Origin: Streptomyces griseoloalbus
GTDB taxonomy: Bacteria; Actinomycetota; Actinomycetes; Streptomycetales; Streptomycetaceae
Assembly (NCBI GenBank): GCA_014650015.1
Contig: BMUD01000007.1
Span: 167,277 to 231,276, forward strand
Direction of reading: 5' to 3'
DNA: 64,000 nucleotides
Position numbers and translations under genes: made by a program. This document shows positions 61,595 to 64,000 of this stretch, piece after piece. Position 1 is the stretch's first letter. Each line of letters starts with the position of its first letter. The notes beneath the pieces are model-generated. The model did no database searches. It was given only the letters and a program-made list of their open reading frames with translations, and had not been told where the DNA came from.

Positions 61595-63268
61595 GTGATC
61601 GAACCGCAGGCCCCCGCCCCACCCGGCTCCGCGCAGTCCTGGGACGGGCGGGGCGGCACCGGCGGCGACGCGGACAGCCCGGTGCGGCTTCCCGTGCGGC
61701 AGGACACCGGGCGGTTCCTGGTCCTCGCGGGCGTGTTCGTCTGCGCGGCCTGCGGACTCGTGTACGAGCTGGAACTCGTCGCGCTGGCCACGTACTTGAT
61801 GGGCGACTCGGTCACCCAGGCGTCCGTCGTACTGTCCGTGATGGTCTTCGCGATGGGCCTCGGATCCCTGGCCGCGAAACGGCTGCGACGGCATGCGGCG
61901 GCCGGGTTCGGCGCCGTCGAGGCGACCCTGGCCCTGGTCGGCGGGTGCAGTGCGATGGCCCTGTACGCCGTGTTCGCCTGGACGGGGGACTGGGGCGGCG
62001 TGTGGGCGAACGGCCCGCGCTGTCTGCTGGTCGCCTTCTCCCTCGCCACCGGGCTGCTGATCGGTGCCGAGGTGCCGCTGCTGATGGAACTGATCCAGCG
62101 GATCCGCCGGCAGGACGCGGGCGGCGCGATCGCCGACCTGTCCGCCGCGGACTACGTGGGCGCCCTCGTCGGGGGGCTCGCCTTCCCCTTCCTCCTTCTG
62201 CCGTTCCTCGGCCAGTTGACCGGTGCGCTGATCACCGGTGCCGTCAACGCGGTCGTCGGTGGCGCGCTGGTCCTCGGCCTGTTCCGGCAGGACCTCACGC
62301 GGCGCGCCCGCCGGCTGCTGGTGGCCGCCAACGTCTGCGTGCTGGTGATCCTCGCCACGGCCGCCGTCCTCGTCGACGACTTCGAACGGGCCGCCCGGCA
62401 CGCCATGTACGGCCCGGACGTACGGGTGGCCGTGCAGACCGACGTCCAGGAGGTGCTGCTCACCGGCGGGCGGGACGGACGGCCCCTGAACCTGTTCCTC
62501 GACGGGCGGCTGAGGGTCAGCGGCCGGGACGAACTGCGGTACCACGAGGCGCTCGTGCACCCCGCGATGTACGGGCCGCACGCCCGCGTCCTCGTCCTCG
62601 GCGGCGGTGACGGGCTGGCCGTCCGCGAGGTGCTGCGGCACACCGGGGTGCACCGGGTCGACGTCGTCGAACTCGACGCGGGCGTGGTGCGGCTGGCGCG
62701 CCGGGACCCGGCGCTGTCCGCGCTGAACGCGCACGCGCTCGACGACCCGCGCGTGCGCGTGACCGCCGCGGACGCCTTCGACTGGCTGCGCGGGGCGCCC
62801 GCGACGGCGTACGACGTGGTGGTCTCGGATCTGCCGCACCCCGGCATCACCGCGAGTACGAAGCTGTACTCGCAGGAGTTCTACGGGCTGGCCCGGCGGG
62901 TGCTGGCACCGCGGGGACGGCTCACGGTGCACGGGGGTGCGGTGGCGTCCCGGCCCCGCGACTTCTGGACGGTGGACGCGACGCTCCGCGCGGCGGGTCT
63001 GCGCACCGCCGCCTACCGCACGCGCGGGCGGCAGGCGGGTTTCGCCGCGGGCCCCGACCGCGCTCCGGCGGACACCGCGCACGCCGACCGCGACTGGGGC
63101 TTCGTCCTGGCCGCCCGGCACGTCCCCGCGCCGCGCCTAGACCCGTCCGGGCCGCACCCGCGCACCCTCACCGGTGCCACCCTCGCGGCGGACGCCCGGG
63201 CCGCCGAGCGCACCCGGGTCCCCGGCCTGCCGCCGTCGACCCTGGTACACCCCCGGTATGCCGGCTGA
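61595..63268 (+). CDS. Membrane spermidine-synthase-like protein
   Basis: 557 residues from GTG. N-terminal half with six to seven transmembrane helices ([100 protein letters not shown] and so on), then a SpeE-type domain: [38 protein letters not shown] (nucleotide-binding glycine loop), [36 protein letters not shown] and [20 protein letters not shown]. The Asp of DLPHP is in the place of the catalytic Asp of spermidine synthase. Role of such fusions is unproven. Confidence 0.87.
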   Translation: MIEPQAPAPPGSAQSWDGRGGTGGDADSPVRLPVRQDTGRFLVLAGVFVCAACGLVYELELVALATYLMGDSVTQASVVLSVMVFAMGLGSLAAKRLRRHAAAGFGAVEATLALVGGCSAMALYAVFAWTGDWGGVWANGPRCLLVAFSLATGLLIGAEVPLLMELIQRIRRQDAGGAIADLSAADYVGALVGGLAFPFLLLPFLGQLTGALITGAVNAVVGGALVLGLFRQDLTRRARRLLVAANVCVLVILATAAVLVDDFERAARHAMYGPDVRVAVQTDVQEVLLTGGRDGRPLNLFLDGRLRVSGRDELRYHEALVHPAMYGPHARVLVLGGGDGLAVREVLRHTGVHRVDVVELDAGVVRLARRDPALSALNAHALDDPRVRVTAADAFDWLRGAPATAYDVVVSDLPHPGITASTKLYSQEFYGLARRVLAPRGRLTVHGGAVASRPRDFWTVDATLRAAGLRTAAYRTRGRQAGFAAGPDRAPADTAHADRDWGFVLAARHVPAPRLDPSGPHPRTLTGATLAADARAAERTRVPGLPPSTLVHPRYAG

Positions 63269-63355
63269 GCCCCCTTACTACGTCCCGGGCCGACGCGCCG
63301 CGACTTCCCGCCGACGGGGGTGCAGCCCGGCGTCGCCTGGGTAGGCTCGGCACTC

Positions 63356-64000
63356 ATGGAGCACGAGGTGTTCGTTCCGGTCGAGGTGGAGCGGCTCAGG
63401 GAGGTGCTGGACGACCCCGCGCGGGTCGCCCGGGCGGTGCCCGGGCTCCAGCACGACGCCGGTGCGGATCCCGTCGCCGGCCGGCTGAAGGTCCGCGTCG
63501 GCAGCCACTCGGTGACCTACCGGGGGGCGGTACGGGTGTCCGCGCGGGACGACGGTTCCTACGCCGTCGAGGGCGACGCGGTGGAGACCCGCGGCAGCGG
63601 CTCGGTGCAGCTGGCGCTGCGGCTGCGCCTGCGGGACACGGACGGCGGCACCACCCTCACCGTCGACGGCACGGCGACGGCCGACGGCCGGGTCACGGAC
63701 CTCCCCCCGGACGCGGTGACCGCGGCGGCGTCACGCCTGCTGAACCGTTTCGCGGAGAACCTGGGCACGGTGGCGACGGAGGCGACCGAGTCCGCCGCCG
63801 GACCGGAGTCGCCGGGACCGGAGTCGCCCGGACCGGAGTCGCCTGGACGGGAGTCGCCCGGACCGGAACCGGAGTCGCCGGAACTCCTCGCGGCGGGGGA
63901 CTTCGAACCCCAGGCCACCACCGACTTCGAGACCACCCCGGACGGGGATGACACGCCACCGTCCGCGTCGGGGCCCGCGCCGGACGGGGACGACACGCCA
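63356..64000 (+). CDS. SRPBCC (CoxG-like) protein, 3' end outside window
   Basis: 215 codons visible and still open at the edge. Residues 1-140 follow an SRPBCC/START-like lipid-binding fold: MEHEVFVPVEVERLREVLDD, PARVARAVPGLQHDAG, LKVRVGSHSVTYRGAVRVSA, TLTVDGTATADG, AASRLLNRFAENLGTVA. Then a low-complexity Pro/Gly/Glu/Ser tail with tandem PGPES units (15-base repeats at about 63795-63876) and an acidic-Thr stretch. Resembles CoxG-type carbon-monoxide-dehydrogenase accessory proteins with an appended tail. Confidence 0.65.
   Translation, partial: MEHEVFVPVEVERLREVLDDPARVARAVPGLQHDAGADPVAGRLKVRVGSHSVTYRGAVRVSARDDGSYAVEGDAVETRGSGSVQLALRLRLRDTDGGTTLTVDGTATADGRVTDLPPDAVTAAASRLLNRFAENLGTVATEATESAAGPESPGPESPGPESPGRESPGPEPESPELLAAGDFEPQATTDFETTPDGDDTPPSASGPAPDGDDTP

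Overview
The window is about 72% G+C with strongly biased third codon positions, many GTG and some TTG starts, a dnaK-grpE-dnaJ-hspR operon with HspR (HAIR) operators, XRE/DUF397/HATPase regulatory triads and a RepSA/Tra/Int conjugative element. This points to a Streptomyces chromosome, probably a joint between variable and conserved regions.

Left part (1-8.5 kb): an apparent operon of a 5'-truncated L-glutamate-oxidase-like flavoenzyme, a thiamine-diphosphate decarboxylase-like enzyme and a PixA/AidA-family protein, followed by a second, Tat-exported L-glutamate-oxidase paralogue; then an NfeD/SPFH membrane pair. Decayed gene scraps lie between them.

Integration zone (8.5-28.6 kb): an intact tRNA-Gly(CCC) lies at 28570-28643 on the minus strand. 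Three partial copies of its 3' half or anticodon arm lie to its left in the same orientation (8559-8602, 9902-9934, 18106-18122), as expected of stepwise accretion of integrative elements. A tRNA-Pro 3'-half scar lies at 16989-17031. The right-hand element (18.1-28.1 kb) is an actinomycete integrative and conjugative element (AICE) of pSAM2 type: GntR regulators, SCO3933-family protein, FtsK-like Tra, Spd-like small proteins, RepSA-like initiator, Xis and Int. Several genes show damage or oddities: frameshifts, a missing canonical start in rep and altered catalytic histidines in Int. To its left lie cargo-like genes: a secreted beta-trefoil-like protein, an FMN reductase-like protein, a serine hydrolase divergent from a two-component system, and hypothetical genes.

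Conserved chromosome (28.7-46 kb): dcd and a phosphoribosyltransferase, a TetR/SDR pair with a clear operator, a Yip1 membrane protein, two tandem FG-GAP repeat secreted proteins, a membrane-bound CCG-type Fe-S oxidoreductase, an MraY-like membrane protein, the dnaK operon and a XylF-like lipoprotein.

Peptide/regulator region (45.9-49.3 kb): two convergent paralogous LuxR-type regulators flank tandem-repeat DNA. The second is divergent from a 54-residue exported peptide and a Rieske-like protein lacking cluster ligands, a candidate undescribed signalling or peptide locus.

Right end (49.4-64 kb): a PPOX-fold gene divergent from clpB with a shared HAIR operator, a YbjN protein, an ATPase/XRE/DUF397 triad, a Uma2 nuclease, a YefM-RelE toxin-antitoxin pair with a TGTACA operator, and a PLP aminotransferase with three fragment copies nearby; two of these replace the 3' ends of other genes. 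A Cys/Gly-rich small membrane protein, DUF2617, a membrane spermidine-synthase-like protein and a 3'-truncated SRPBCC protein close the window.
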